Assembly: GCF_958979055.1 (NCBI RefSeq)
Contig: NC_084898.1
Location: 4,501,001 to 4,565,000, forward strand
Length of the DNA: 64,000 nt
From: Alnus glutinosa
Taxonomy: Eukaryota > Streptophyta > Magnoliopsida > Fagales > Betulaceae
Direction of reading: 5' to 3'
Shown here one piece after another: positions 11,612 through 23,890 of this stretch; positions within the stretch are counted from its first letter, which is position 1, and each line of letters starts with the position of its first letter. The notes under the pieces are model-generated. The model made no database searches, had not been told where the DNA came from, and saw only the letters and a program-made list of their open reading frames with translations. Both the position numbers and the translations under genes were made by a program.

Positions 11612-11850
11612 TATTTGGCGTTACAATTTCGTAGACAAAAAGTACGATTTTAAATTAAATCGCAGAATATGAATCTTTCAGGATTACGTTTTTAAAAAAA
11701 TTGCGACAAAGGGGTGATTTTTTTGAAAACGTATAATTTTAAAAACTAAATTATAATTTTGCCAAATACTTAACTACATTTTTAATAATTATGTCTTCAA
11801 ATTACATATTTTAAAATTTTTATTTTTAAATCGCAAGCCCAAACGATGAT
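11612..11850. repeat. AAATCGCA/TGCGATTT-type repeat, copy B
   Basis: The duplication partner of 8065-8290, so this insertion predates the duplication. AT-rich, self-complementary, non-coding. Confidence 0.55.
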
Positions 11851-12181
11851 TAAGCGTTCATTTGTTAGCACACATGATCAGACTTGCAATACCTTCTGGC
11901 GTTGCACTTTCTAGACATGGATTCCTCTTTCTTTCCCTCAGTCTCTTTGCAAGACATATCAACAATTAATTAAAGATATTCTTCATTTTGTATAATGGAG
12001 AATAAAAAAAATGAAGAATATGGTAAGAAAAAGTCCTTATATATATATATATTTAAATCATAGTTGATGTCCTTTTTAATATATATAGCTAGTGGATTAC
12101 GAGATGTAAATAAAAATGAAAAATAAAAAATTCAAGTCACCTACTTGATTTCCTCTCAAATTAAAATGATAATTTGTTTTT

Positions 12182-12364
12182 GAGTAATGCTTTTGATACA
12201 CATTCATTGTGTACACTCATTTCATACCAATCGTCGTGACGTATTTTAAGTGACTTTTTATATCAATTACTTCAAAAAAAAAAATTAAAAATCAATTAAA
12301 ATACGTACGTCACGTTAATTACTGGTATAAAATAAGTGTGAATAATATAATTAATTAAGTACTC
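12182..12364. mobile_element. MITE, GAGTAATGC family, in duplication copy B
   Basis: Partner of 8611-8786, with the same CGTCGTGACGTA interior. Shared by both copies and therefore older than the duplication. Confidence 0.75.
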
Positions 12365-12457
12365 TTTCTTTTAAGTCTTGGCCTACATGATCGAAGAAAC
12401 AAAAAAATATTGGTTGACCTTCCTTCAAGTTTCTGCTTCTTCTTCTTCTTTTTTTTA

Positions 12458-13425
12458 ACTTTTTTTTTTTTTTTTTTTCTTTTAAGAAATGAATACTCAA
12501 ATCTTAATTCATCGACAGCTAAATATCAACTCTTTGGTGGAAACAAGCTGTCTTTCCATTTCTTCTCATATTTGTTGGCCAGAGCAGAGCTTTCATGGCT
12601 TCTCGAATCATCCAAACGCTATGACTTGTGTGATCTTTCGTATCAAACACCATAACTTCGACCTTTAAGCGTAAAGAAAGATAAAGCCATTAAAAGAAGC
12701 AAAAAAACTAAGAGGAAGACACACTCGATCAGTTGATCCCTAGCTAACCACCTTTTTTTCACCTTTATCTTTTTTGAACCGTTAAAGGCAACGTATATAA
12801 GACAAATATTTGACGATGATTCTTGTTCTTGTTCGCATGCAGATCTAGATCCCACTAAGATTTCCCCGAAAGCCTTTGACATCCTATATCCTCCGGATAT
12901 GAATATGAAGATGTGTTGATGATTATGAACTTATCAAAACTCTGCAGTTAAGCGTGTTTAAACGAGAGTAGTACATACAACGATAGGTGTTATCTTAAAA
13001 AATCTGCAGGTTCAGAAGAGTAAAAAACAGACAATATTATGTCTTTAAAAGTAAGTCGTTACAAAGCCTAGTTTCGGTGTTTCGGCATCATATATATATA
13101 TATATATATATATACACACGGGGGAATTTAGTTACTTAACTTTTCTTATATATATTATCCCATTGGGTTTAGTGCGAAGCTTACACGTAAATTGTATTAA
13201 CAATAGCATTTATCTCAAGTAATGGTAGGACCCGGAATTTCTCTCACCCTTTTCTTACTGTAAATTATTCCGGCAGACGCACCCATCATGGAGTATAAAG
13301 TGGCTACAATTATGGCATAACCACCACCCTCATAATTATTCTAACAGCCTTCAAAATTCAGACCTTTCTGCTTTTTTGGCACAAAAGCACGCACGTCGCC
13401 GGCATAACTAAACAAGCTTATACTC
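12458..13425 (+). promoter_or_regulatory. Upstream region of the copper ATPase gene
   Basis: Unique sequence between the tandem duplication and the HMA5 start codon. It holds a TA repeat (about 13091-13114) and a ready ATG context at 13426. No separate gene is supported. Short opposite-strand frames at 12410-12882 have no recognisable product. Promoter elements cannot be assigned with confidence. Confidence 0.4.
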
Positions 13426-16400
13426 ATGGCTACTACAAAGTCTCTGGCGCCGGCACCGGCGAGTTACATTTGCAGTAGATGTTGGGGGCACTTGTCGCCA
13501 ATTACTCCAGATCAGAATCCAATCTCAATGGCGGCTAAGCGCCAGCCAAGAGACATGTCACCCAAAGAAAACAAGGTGGTGGCAAAGGCCCTCTTCTCAG
13601 TTGACGGAATGACATGCTCACCCTCCGCCGGAGCGATCGAGAAGGCTGTCGGCCGGCTTCCGGGAATACACGAGGCCATGGTTGATTTTCTGAATAACAG
13701 GGCCCAAGTCCTTTACTACCCGAGTTTTGTCGACGTAAGTTAAATTACGAATAATATTATTTAGTACATCGTTATATTATTGTTATTCAATTATATTGGA
13801 TGATCTTGCATGAAGATTAGCATTTAAATGAGTAAGGGCTTGTAAAAAAAAAAAAAAAATTATCGATTTTCACTATCACGCTATCTTAATAGTATGAATC
13901 ATTGAATTACTTAGTAGCATTTTTTGTTTTGATTTGGTGTGATGTTAATTTGTTTTTAATCTTTTCCAGGAAAAATATATACTTTTTTCTTAATATATAT
14001 GTAAGATAAAAATATTTATCCATTTAATTTATCATATTGTCTTTAAAATTTAAACCCACATAAAATATAGTATTTATTCATTTATTTTTTTTTTTTCATA
14101 TTATCTTCAAATTTGAAACTCTTTTTTGTTTCAAATTCATACTCATTTCATTTATATATGTTAACTAGAAAAGTAATTACTAAAATTTCTATATTCTTTT
14201 CATTATCGAACAATAATTCATTCGAAACTAATTGAGTCCTTATATTTCTTAAAAAATTTATTTTCTTTCTTTTATTTATATTAACAATCAATCCAAACAC
14301 GAAAACTCAAAACTATTTTTATCCTTATATATACCACATCAAAATGTATTCACAATAAGCAGTTAGCTAGAAAATACCTTCTTTTATGACTTATTTTCTA
14401 TGACGTTGTTTTGATCAATCAAGTTCTTCAATAATTCAAGATGTACGTACCCGATTTGTGCTCTCTATTAATTGGCTCGATCTCAGTGCACATGCAAGCT
14501 TTTCCTTTTCTTTCTAGCTTGATTGCTGGAAAAGAAAAGATGATAGAGGCCATTTAATAACTCCTCTCACTTTTTTTTATTTTTTTTATTTTTACCTCTT
14601 TAAAAAATATCAACTTCAAAGTATTTTTTAGTATTTTTTACTTTTTATATCACATTAATAATTTTTTATTATTATTCAAGTAAAAAAACTCACTATAATA
14701 CAAATTTTTTTTTCACTTTTTCATATAATTATTTATTTTTATATCACATCAATCACTATTTACTTTCACTCAACAAAAAAATTCTCACTTTACGTAAAGA
14801 GAGAGGAGGAGGTTATTAAACGGCCAGAGACTAATTATCATGGTGCCATTTATTACGAAATATTCATACAAATAAATCCCATAATACTTTAACAAAAGTA
14901 GATATAGGGTTGTAGTTAATTTATTAGGTCAAGCTAGCTATGCATCATCATTATTTCTTTTACTTTGGTGGCCCAAAGGTCTGTGCTTTATTTAATTAAT
15001 TACAAATTCATTTCTTACTTTTTTAAAGGAGCATCCTAATAAAAAAAAAAAAAAAAAAAGTCATGCCAAATATTATATCCTCATTATCTCATTGTGATGA
15101 AATAGCAATGCCTATCAGTTATTATTATTTTTTTAGAATAAGCAATAGCCCACCCAAGCTGTTCTGAATTTGGGCTTAAAAGGTCTCTTTCAAGTCCATA
15201 ATAGGATCCAACATAACGTAAACTTAATGCCTTGCATGTTTAGTCCACTGATCTAACAAATATGTCTCTGTTTTCAAAAAATAAAAACACACTTTTTTCA
15301 AAACATTTAACACACTATTTACTTTTCAAGATATAAAACACAATGCTTTCGATTGTTAATATGTTTTGGAGGGTTTTTTTTTTTTTTTTTTAAAAAAAAA
15401 AAGAAAAATGTTCGAATGTGACATAAAGGAAAAAATAATTTTGAAAAGAGAAAACAAAAGTAAGAAGAAAAAAGCTTTAACAAACAAAGCCAAAAAACTG
15501 GTTGGGGGTGGCGTCTAAGCTGTTAGGCAATCTCCCCTCTTATCTGTTGAATTAGCAAATTACTTAGCTGAATTAGTATCATTATAGTAATAACATAAGC
15601 CATAGAAACAAAGCTTATGTTTGTTAAATTAAACGTTTTGAAAACTGGCTGGGGGTGGTCATGCAGACATCTCTCTATTTTGTTTTATTATTTTTTTGAA
15701 AATAATAAATTAGTCTCCATATTTGAAAAAAATTAGCACCTGCTTTCTCAAATGTTCTTATAAGAATGTGTGAAAAGTTTTCTAAAAAGTGCACAATTTT
15801 TTTTATTTTTTATTTTTGGTAAAGTATATGTTTCTATGGCTTACTAATTCAGCTAAGTAATTTGCCAAAAGTCCATGCTACTCATTCTTTACCAACACTT
15901 AGCTGGAAAATTTGGATTTCATACAATTGCTTAAGATAATTGAACTATTGTTTTAACATTTTATAGGAGGAAACAATACGTGAGACTATTGAACATGTTG
16001 GATTTCAAGCCACATTGATCAATGATGAGAGATCCAATGCAGATCAAGTCTGCAAAATACACATAAATGGAATGACTTGCACTTCTTGCTCCTCCACCAT
16101 TGAATCGGCTCTTCAAGCAATTCCTGGCGTGCAAAAGGCCCAAGTGGCCTTGGCAACAGAAGAAGCAGAAGTTCATCATAATCCCAATACTGTGAGCTAT
16201 AAAAAACTACTGCAAGCCATAGAAGATGTTGGTTTTGAAGCCATACTTATCAGTACTGGGGATGATAATATAAGTAAGATAGAGCTCAAAGTTGATGGCT
16301 TAGACACTGATCATGATCATACTGTGGGAATGATTGAAAAGTCTCTCCAATCACTCCCAGGAGTTCAAGAGATAGTCATATATCCTGAACTCAACAAAGT

Positions 16401-19400
16401 TTCCATTTCTTACATGCAAGATATGACAGGACCTAGAATTTTCATCAGTGTTATTGAGTCAACTGGGAATTTCAAAGCAATGTTATATCCCAAAGGCAAA
16501 GGAGGAGGAAGAGAAGCTCGCAGACAGGAGGAAGTTAAGCAATACTACAAATTCTTTTTATGGAGTATGGTTTTTACAGTTCCTGTCTTCTTAATATCTA
16601 TGGTTCTGATGTATATCCCTGGAATCAAACATGTTTTAGACATAAAAGTAGTAAACATGTTGAGTGTTGGCATGGTTTTGAAATGGGAGTTGTCTACTCC
16701 AGTGCAGTTCATTATAGGCAGGAGATTCTACATGGGAGCCTATAAATCTTTACGCCATGGTTCTGCTAACATGGATGTGTTGATTGTCTTGGGAACAAAT
16801 GCAGCCTACTTCTATTCTGTCTACTCATGCTTAAGGGCTGCTTACTCTAAAGCTTTCAACGGCACAGATTTCTTTGAGACTAGCTCAATGCTTATTTCAT
16901 TTATTCTGCTCGGTAAGTATTTAGAGGTTTTGGCTAAGAGAAAGACATCAGACGCCATTGCCAAGCTTATGGACTTGACACCTGATACAGCAACATTGTT
17001 AGCTCTGGACGATGGAGGAAATGTGGTAAGTGAGCAAGAAATTGATAGCCGGTTAATACAAAAGAATGACACCATTAAAGTTATCCCTGGTGCAAAAGTA
17101 GCTGCAGATGGTTATGTTCTATGGGGAGAAAGCCATGTGAATGAAAGCATGATTACAGGGGAAGCCCGGCCAGTGGGAAAAAGGAAGGGAGACATGGTGA
17201 TTGGAGGAACTGTGAATGAGAATGGCGTGTTGTATATTCGAGCAACACGAGTAGGATCAGAGAGTGCTCTTTCACAGATTATTCGACTCGTTGAGTCTGC
17301 ACAGATGGCTAAAGCTCCAGTGCAGAAGTTTGCTGACAAAATTTCCAAATACTTTGTGCCTATTGTAAGTACTAAGAGTAATTTTAAACCAAATCGTAAG
17401 AAATGTATCGTTTGGGAGTGCATTTTTAAAAATTGCGATTTATAAATGTAAAAAGAAAACGCACGATTTTAAAAGGCTAAACTGAGATCTTGTCAAATGC
17501 TTAACTATGTTTTTAAAAATCACGTTTTCAAATAGTATGTTTTAAAAATCACTATTTTTAAATCGCACGTTTTTGAAATCCCAAACCCAAATGGGTTATA
17601 GTATGCACAGAAATGCTTTTATCCTCTTTCTAGATTTATTTTTCTAATTAAAGTTTCTTCTAGTTATTGTTTTGTAATTTGTAGAGGCCTTTGTCAAAAG
17701 AAATAGCTTTGTTTTGCAGGTCATTATGCTTTCATTTTCAACTTGGTTTGCTTGGTTTTTGGCTGGGAAGTTGCATAGCTACCCAAATTCTTGGATACCA
17801 TCTTCCATGAGCAGGTTTGAGCTTGCACTTCAGTTTGGGATCTCAGTCATGGTCATAGCATGTCCTTGTGCTCTAGGCCTAGCAACTCCAACTGCTGTCA
17901 TGGTTGGTACTGGAGTTGGTGCATCTCAAGGTGTACTGATTAAAGGCGGGCAAGCTTTAGAAAGTGCACATAAGGTAACATGAGAAATTCATCTTTAAGA
18001 GTTTGCTACTTTATATGAAAAATGGTCAAAATGGGATTCTATTACCAACTCAAATGCTTGTAGGGTTCCCAAATTCCTTCTCTTTTTATGCTTTATATAT
18101 TGCAACTACTTGACTTAGAAGCAGTCTTAGTTTTTTACTTCCTGTGTGTCTGTTTATCTTGTAGGTGAACCGCATTATATTTGACAAGACAGGGACTCTC
18201 ACTGCTGGGAAACCAGTGGTGGTGAACACACAAATTTTGAAAAATATGGTACTTAGAGAATTCTATGTACTCATTGCTGCAGCTGAGGTATGCCTTCTCT
18301 GTTTTTTTGCTAAACACTCACTTTTCAAGAGAATTTACAGGTCCGTTTGGGTTTGCAATTTCAAAACATGAGATTTGAAAACGCAATTTTTAAAATTTAG
18401 TGTTTGATAAAATTGCATTTTAATTGTTAAAGTTGCGCGTCTTTAAAAACACATCATCTTATATGCGATTTGAAAATGCAAATTGTTTTACGTTTTCAAA
18501 TCGTCAGTTTTTTAAAACGCAGTCCCAAATGGTACATTTTTTACGACTTTATTTAAAATCGCAAATGCCAAACGCACTCGTGTATCTTGCATTGATGATG
18601 TTTGCTTGATATATATATATATATATGTTTGTATTAGGCAAACAGTGAGCACCCATTAGCCAAGGCCATAGTGGAGCACGCCAAGGGATTCATAGAAGAT
18701 AAAGAGAACCCTGCTTGGCCAGAAGCAAGAGACTTCATCTCCGTCACTGGCCATGGAGTGAAAGCCATTGTTGAAAACAAGGAAATAATTGTGGGAAACA
18801 AAAGCTTGATGTTGGACCAGAGCATTGCCATTCCACTGGAAGCTGAAGATATGCTTGCAAAAGCTGAAGGGATGGCTCAAACTGGCATACTAATATCTAT
18901 AGAGAGGGAATTGGCAGGAGTTGTAGCCATATCTGATCCACTTAAACCAGGTGCTCAAGAAGTCATTTCCATTCTCAAGTCTATGAAAATTACGAGCATA
19001 GTGGTGACAGGTGATAATTGGGGAACTGCCAATTCTATTGCCAGGGAAGTTGGAATTGAAACTGTTATTGCAGAAGCCAAACCAGAGGATAAAGCACAGA
19101 AAGTGAAGGACCTTCAGGTATGTAAAGAACATAGCTTCAAGGAAAAACTTTTCACTGAATTCAAGCTTATGGGCTTGCAATTTTTGACACGACCCACGAA
19201 TCCGATATGAATCCAATAAGAAATTATTAGGATAGGGTTGGTGGATCTAACCCGTTTAATTAAATGGGTCTGGGTTAAGATTGACCTATATAATTTTATA
19301 CTCATATCTCGACACGTGACATAAGTGTTGGCAATTTTTTATACGATCTGCGAACCTAACACAAAATTAACGAGTTAAAGTTGAAGAGTCTAACCCATTT

Positions 19401-20102
19401 AATTAAATAGACAGGGTTAAGGTTGATCTATATAGTGTTATACCTATGTTTCGACAGAACCCAAATCCAACAGGCCACACGAATTGCCACTCCTGGAAGC
19501 ATTGTGGACACATGCCATAGTCGGATATCTTGGGGGACCGACCCAGGATTTCTCCAAGTGTTGACTCATCCAAATATAGGTCTTGTCTTCTTAAAAATGA
19601 ACTTGATAAAGGCCATAACTCTTCATCCATGAATATCTTTTTGTTGCTTAAATCCTCTAAGTTTCATTTTTTTTTTCATTCACAGGCTGAAGGCTACATA
19701 GTGGCAATGGTAGGAGATGGCATAAACGACTCACCTGCACTTGTGGCAGCAGATGTTGGAATGGCAATTGGAGCTGGCACAGACATTGCTATTGAGGCAG
19801 CTGACATTGTTCTGATGAAGAACAACTTGGAGGATGTGATAACAGCCATTGATCTTTCTAGGAAAACCTTTACACGCATACGTCTGAACTACTTTTGGGC
19901 TTTGGGGTACAATCTACTTGGCATCCCAGTTGCTGCTGGAGTCCTTTTCCCGTTAACCGGTTTTCGTTTACCACCGTGGATTGCTGGAGCTGCAATGGCA
20001 GCCTCTTCTGTTAGTGTTGTTTGCAGCTCCCTCTTGTTGAAGAATTACAAGAGACCCCGGAAGCTAGATAACCTAGAGATACATGGAATAAGGATCGAGT
20101 AA
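13426..20102 (+). CDS. HMA5: Copper-transporting P1B-type ATPase, HMA5-like (6 exons)
   Basis: Exons: 13426-13734, 15967-17364, 17720-17974, 18165-18287, 18638-19117, 19686-20102. All have GT-AG boundaries and phase 0, giving 993 aa, close to the usual HMA5 length. The protein pumps Cu(I) across membranes using ATP. In Arabidopsis HMA5 serves copper efflux and root-to-shoot loading. Visible in order: metal-binding domain 1 (GMTC at 62-64, but CxxS, see findings); domain 2 with intact C141xxC144; a third domain without CxxC; membrane helices from about residue 195; phosphatase motif TGE 500-502; copper-site C617-P-C619 in VIACPCALG; phosphorylation D661 in DKTGT; H700-P701 in SEHPL; GDNWG; hinge GDGIND 865-870; final two helices ending near [10 protein letters not shown]. 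The start is the first ATG in frame; the N-terminal 50 residues are poorly conserved. Introns carry several repeats listed separately. Confidence 0.96.
15555..15866. repeat. Inverted repeat in HMA5 intron 1
   Basis: The left arm 15555-15609 (starting GCAAATTACTTAGCTGAATT) is complementary to the right arm 15830-15866 over 37 bp. The exception is an extra 18 bp in the left arm. The spacer includes two GGGGGTGG motifs nearby. It could be a small foldback insertion. Confidence 0.75.
17394..17592. repeat. AAATCGCA/TGCGATTT-type repeat in HMA5 intron 2
   Basis: Same family as 8065-8290: CACGTTTTCAAAT, AAAAATCGCACG and related alternating motifs between exons 2 and 3. It ends at AACCCAAATGGG. Non-coding. 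Confidence 0.6.
18340..18580. repeat. AAATCGCA/TGCGATTT-type repeat in HMA5 intron 4
   Basis: Begins around GTCCGTTTGGGTTTGCAATT and ends around AAATCGCAAATGCCAAACGC. The ends are roughly complementary, suggesting a foldback element with TTTGGG.../...CCAAA termini. Non-coding. Confidence 0.65.
19170..19495. mobile_element. hAT-like MITE in HMA5 intron 5
   Basis: Contains TTTTTGACACGACCC, two GTTTAATTAAATGGGT-like blocks and the right end GAATTGCCACTCC. The same motifs occur at 49856-50070 and 58165-58460. The GGGTGRCAATTTTT / AATTGCCACTCC terminal style resembles plant hAT non-autonomous elements. The 8-bp TSD was not established. Confidence 0.6.
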
Positions 20103-21274
20103 TCACTAATCCTGGTTTTGATCCATTTTTTGTCTATATACTTCTGTCTCTGTTTTATTTTTGGATTCCGAGGATGAGCGGGACAATCTTAACATCATTT
20201 ATGAGGAGCCGAACGACGACGCCTCCTCCTTAGATATAGATGTCTCCGACACTACTCTCCCGGCAAGAACAACTTTTTCCCAGTTCTGCCAGTTCCAATT
20301 TCTGAGGTGAAGGTTCTCCAAGGAATCAATTTAGCATTGTCTTGATTGATGAAAAAAATTGTAAATAGAGTGATTGGCTGATTGGTATTCGGTGTACATA
20401 AACTACTGTGAGAAATTATAAATAGATGAACAGCTTGTTCATGCAGTGAAGATTAATGAAACCACTAAGAAAATCAGAAAAGCAATAGATGAACGGCATG
20501 ATTGGTATTCCATTTTTGTCCCTTTTTAATGAATGATTTAGTCCAAATAATCTTTTTTCTGGGATAATTAATCACATTGACTTCATTGTATAAATATTAC
20601 TAGGGAGATCAAGTCATTGTATAAATATTACTAGGTAGATCCGTAGATATAAGGTATGTTTAGTATGTAGAATAAACTCCTGAAATGGAATAGCTATCCT
20701 ATAGAATAAACTTCTTTTGTGTATGCATTATGAAAGAAACGCATATTTTGGTATGGGTGATTAGTTGGGTTGGGTTTCCAAGTTTTGCCCCCCCGCATCA
20801 AACCCCGTCACCCACCACCTCTGCCATCGCCGCTACCGGTTCCCCACATCATATGACTCCGGTCAACTCCAAAGAAAAATCTCGACCGCCCTCTCAGCTC
20901 CCTCCTCTAGTTTGATTTATGGTGAACTATCCACTACCTAAAAACCATCTGCAAACCCACATACATGAACAAACCTATCTCCACGGACTGTCACATTAAT
21001 TTATAAGGAACTTGTAGTAAAAGTTATAAAACCCCTAGCAACACTCACTTCAAAAACACCAACATGGACACAACATGAAATGGTTCGACATACATGAGAA
21101 CCTAAGTATAAATCTAAACAATTTGGAAATGGTAGAATCAATCTCACATTTATTTCATTCGAAACCTACCCACCACATGACAAATCTGAAGAGTTTTATT
21201 ACACAATCTAGCAACAAAGCTCAACATTGTAAACAGTGACATTTACAATGCCCGATGAAACAGAAGCATGTTTT
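20103..21274. other. Intergenic region between convergent HMA5 and GSTT genes
   Basis: Holds the HMA5 3' UTR, including an acidic open stretch just after the stop (about 20161-20309, no ATG). Then comes a C-rich patch at 20785-20910 with a 61-codon frame lacking recognisable similarity, and the GSTT 3' side. No further gene supported. Confidence 0.5.
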
Positions 21275-23855
21275 TCACATCTTTGAAGGCAACACTTTTT
21301 TTATGCTAGACTCCCTTTCGCTGTTTGCCGCCACTGACCGCTGCACTTGGAATTTCGTTTTGGCTTTGTAGAGGACATTATGTACTTCATCAAAATGAGG
21401 TCTTGTTGCATTTCTTGTATCCTCGATCCACTGCTGAACTTTCTTGTGAGGGCCTAGTATACGACTGCGATCCTTCTCATCCAAAAGCTAATTCAAAGAG
21501 TAATAATAATGAGATTAATAATGTCTCCTAGACAACTTTTAATTTGTAATATACTCTAGCTACACATAAACTAGGGCAAGAATAATTCCTCTGCACAGCC
21601 ATAGGTAAGAACTCCAACAAATACGGCTGTATTTTTTTCTTAAGAAGGAAACTAACTTACATTTTCCCTCCCAGTAATCTCAAAAAGAAAGTGTGAAATC
21701 TCCTTAGAATAATCAGCTTCTTGTTTAACATCTATATTTTTCCATCCAGTGATATCAACAAACAACAATTTCCATGGCACCACATAGAAATTAATCGAAG
21801 TAAAGAACAAAATTCCCTTTTAGCTCAAATTAAAAATATTTTAAAAATACAAGCAATATTACCTTACATGTTTGCCATTCTTTAAGGAAAAATTAAACAA
21901 AAAAGAAGAAGAAGAAGAAGAAGAGAACACATTCATATTTTCAGTCACACTAAATTAAAGGTATGAAGACAATCATCTTTTATGGTAATTAGGCCAAGAT
22001 TTCATGAAAAAGTACCATTAAAATGCATGCAAATGATAATTTTTCTTGTGTACATAGATTTTATTCCCCTCATTAGCAAATGTAATGCTAGCCAAAAGGA
22101 AAGCTCTGACTCAAAAGGACCACTATAAAGAAATTGTGCCATCATTGCAATATTTTATTTCTTCAATACCTTTCTTTTTTTTCTTTTTTTCTTTTTTTGT
22201 TGGGATCTCTTTGTTTTTGTATACAAACTAAAGAACTACTTCCCATCCACCTTCCTCCCATAATATTTCTCTCAGTATATATTGCCAATTCAAAAACCAG
22301 TAACAACAACAACAAAGCATTAAGTCACATCTATATACCTCTAGTTGCAGGATCTCACAAACCAGGCTGAGATCAGCTATGGATGGTAGAAAGCCACCCA
22401 GCAGGAAGCGCCCATTCCCCTTTAGCCAGATGGACTCTATTTTTGACAGGGACAAGGATAAAAGTTTCTCACTTATGGCAGCTGCTTGTGAGTTCAGGGG
22501 AAGGCCAAATACAGGTGCTAGTACGCTATTGAGAATCAATCCGGCTGAAACGATAATAGTCAAGTAAAAAGCTATAGCCCATCAGAAAAGAGAAAAAACT
22601 TGGTAAAGTGCATTGAAATATCAAACATATGTATATGTGTAGCCACAATTAAAAAAAAAAAAAAAAACTAGAATTATAAATAATATCTGAAGTTCAATGC
22701 TGATTAATGTCTGACCAAAAAAACTGATTTGTGCAAATAAATGCGCATGTCAGAAGATTTGCCATCCCAAAAAACAGCATGATTAACATGTCCTATTATG
22801 GTGGCATCTAAAGCTGTAGAGAGGGAAGGAGATAACTGATTATGGACACTACTGACAATAAAATGGAAAATCTGGTTTAGATTTATTGCTTAAACTATTA
22901 ACATTACCTGAGGTATGGTCTAAAGCATCTACAACAAATGGATGTGCTCAAATGCAAATCATTCACCTACTCCCTATCCACGGGCCATCATTTCGAAAGG
23001 GGGTTTGAATTGGCTATGTGGTAGTCGGCATGCAAGAATCAAGTTTTTTCGTTTGAGGTAAAGTCCTACTATAAGTTGTTGTCTAGTCCTATTCAGTCTT
23101 CATTTCCATGGAAAAGTATTTGGAAAGTTAATGTTCCCTCGAGAGTGGCTTTCTTTGTTTGGACGGCTACTTTAGGGAAATCTTTAACTTTGGATAACCT
23201 TCGAAAGAGAAACATTATCGTGATGGATTGGTGCTCTATGTGTAAGACCGCTGGAGAATCCATTGATCATTTGTTTCTGCATTGTATGGTGGCTACAGAA
23301 TTGTGGAGGGCGCTTCTGCAATTGTTTGGGGTGGAGTGGGTAATGCCGGGGTCGGTGAAAGACATGTTGGGGAGTTGGAGGAGTCAGAAGGGTAATCGGA
23401 CTTCGATACAGATTTGGCGCATGGCTCCGTTGTGTTTGATGTGGTGCGTTTGGAGGGAACGGAATGCTCGCTGTTTTGAAGATTGTGAGACTGGTTTGTC
23501 AAATCTGAAGAGAAAGATGCTTCAAATGTTGTTTATGTGCAGAGATAGAATTAAGTTAATGCATGAATGTTCCTATTTTGATTTCTTAGATAGATGTTCT
23601 CTATGTTCTTTACATTAGGGGTTCCTTGTATACATCCTGTGTACTTTGGGTTGCACCCCTTTGCGCCTTTTCAATATATTTTACTTATCAAAAAAAAAAA
23701 AATCAAGTTTTAACCATTCTGAATACCAAATCTATCTTAATGTAAAAAACGATAACTTTCTCTGATACTAAATATTATTATATTAAGGTTATCACATCGT
23801 GAATGGGAGAAAATATGTCTCTGAGTGAAACATGTGGCACTTGGCAAAACATGTA

Positions 23856-23890
<35 letters not shown>

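Larger units (their letters stand above)
8881..12457. repeat. Tandem segmental duplication, copy B
   Basis: Directly repeats 5195-8873, starting within repeat R. It lacks the SINE and foldback insertions of copy A but has its own MITEs at 9596-9777 and 10480-10651 and a long T-run at about 11550-11588. The non-identical sequence shows the duplication is not recent. No gene is supported inside. Confidence 0.9.

Noticed and set aside
17365..17445. Read-through end of the HMA5 second exon ([13 protein letters not shown]...)
   Set aside because: A GTAAGT donor at 17365 and resumption of the conserved protein at 17720 show this is intron.
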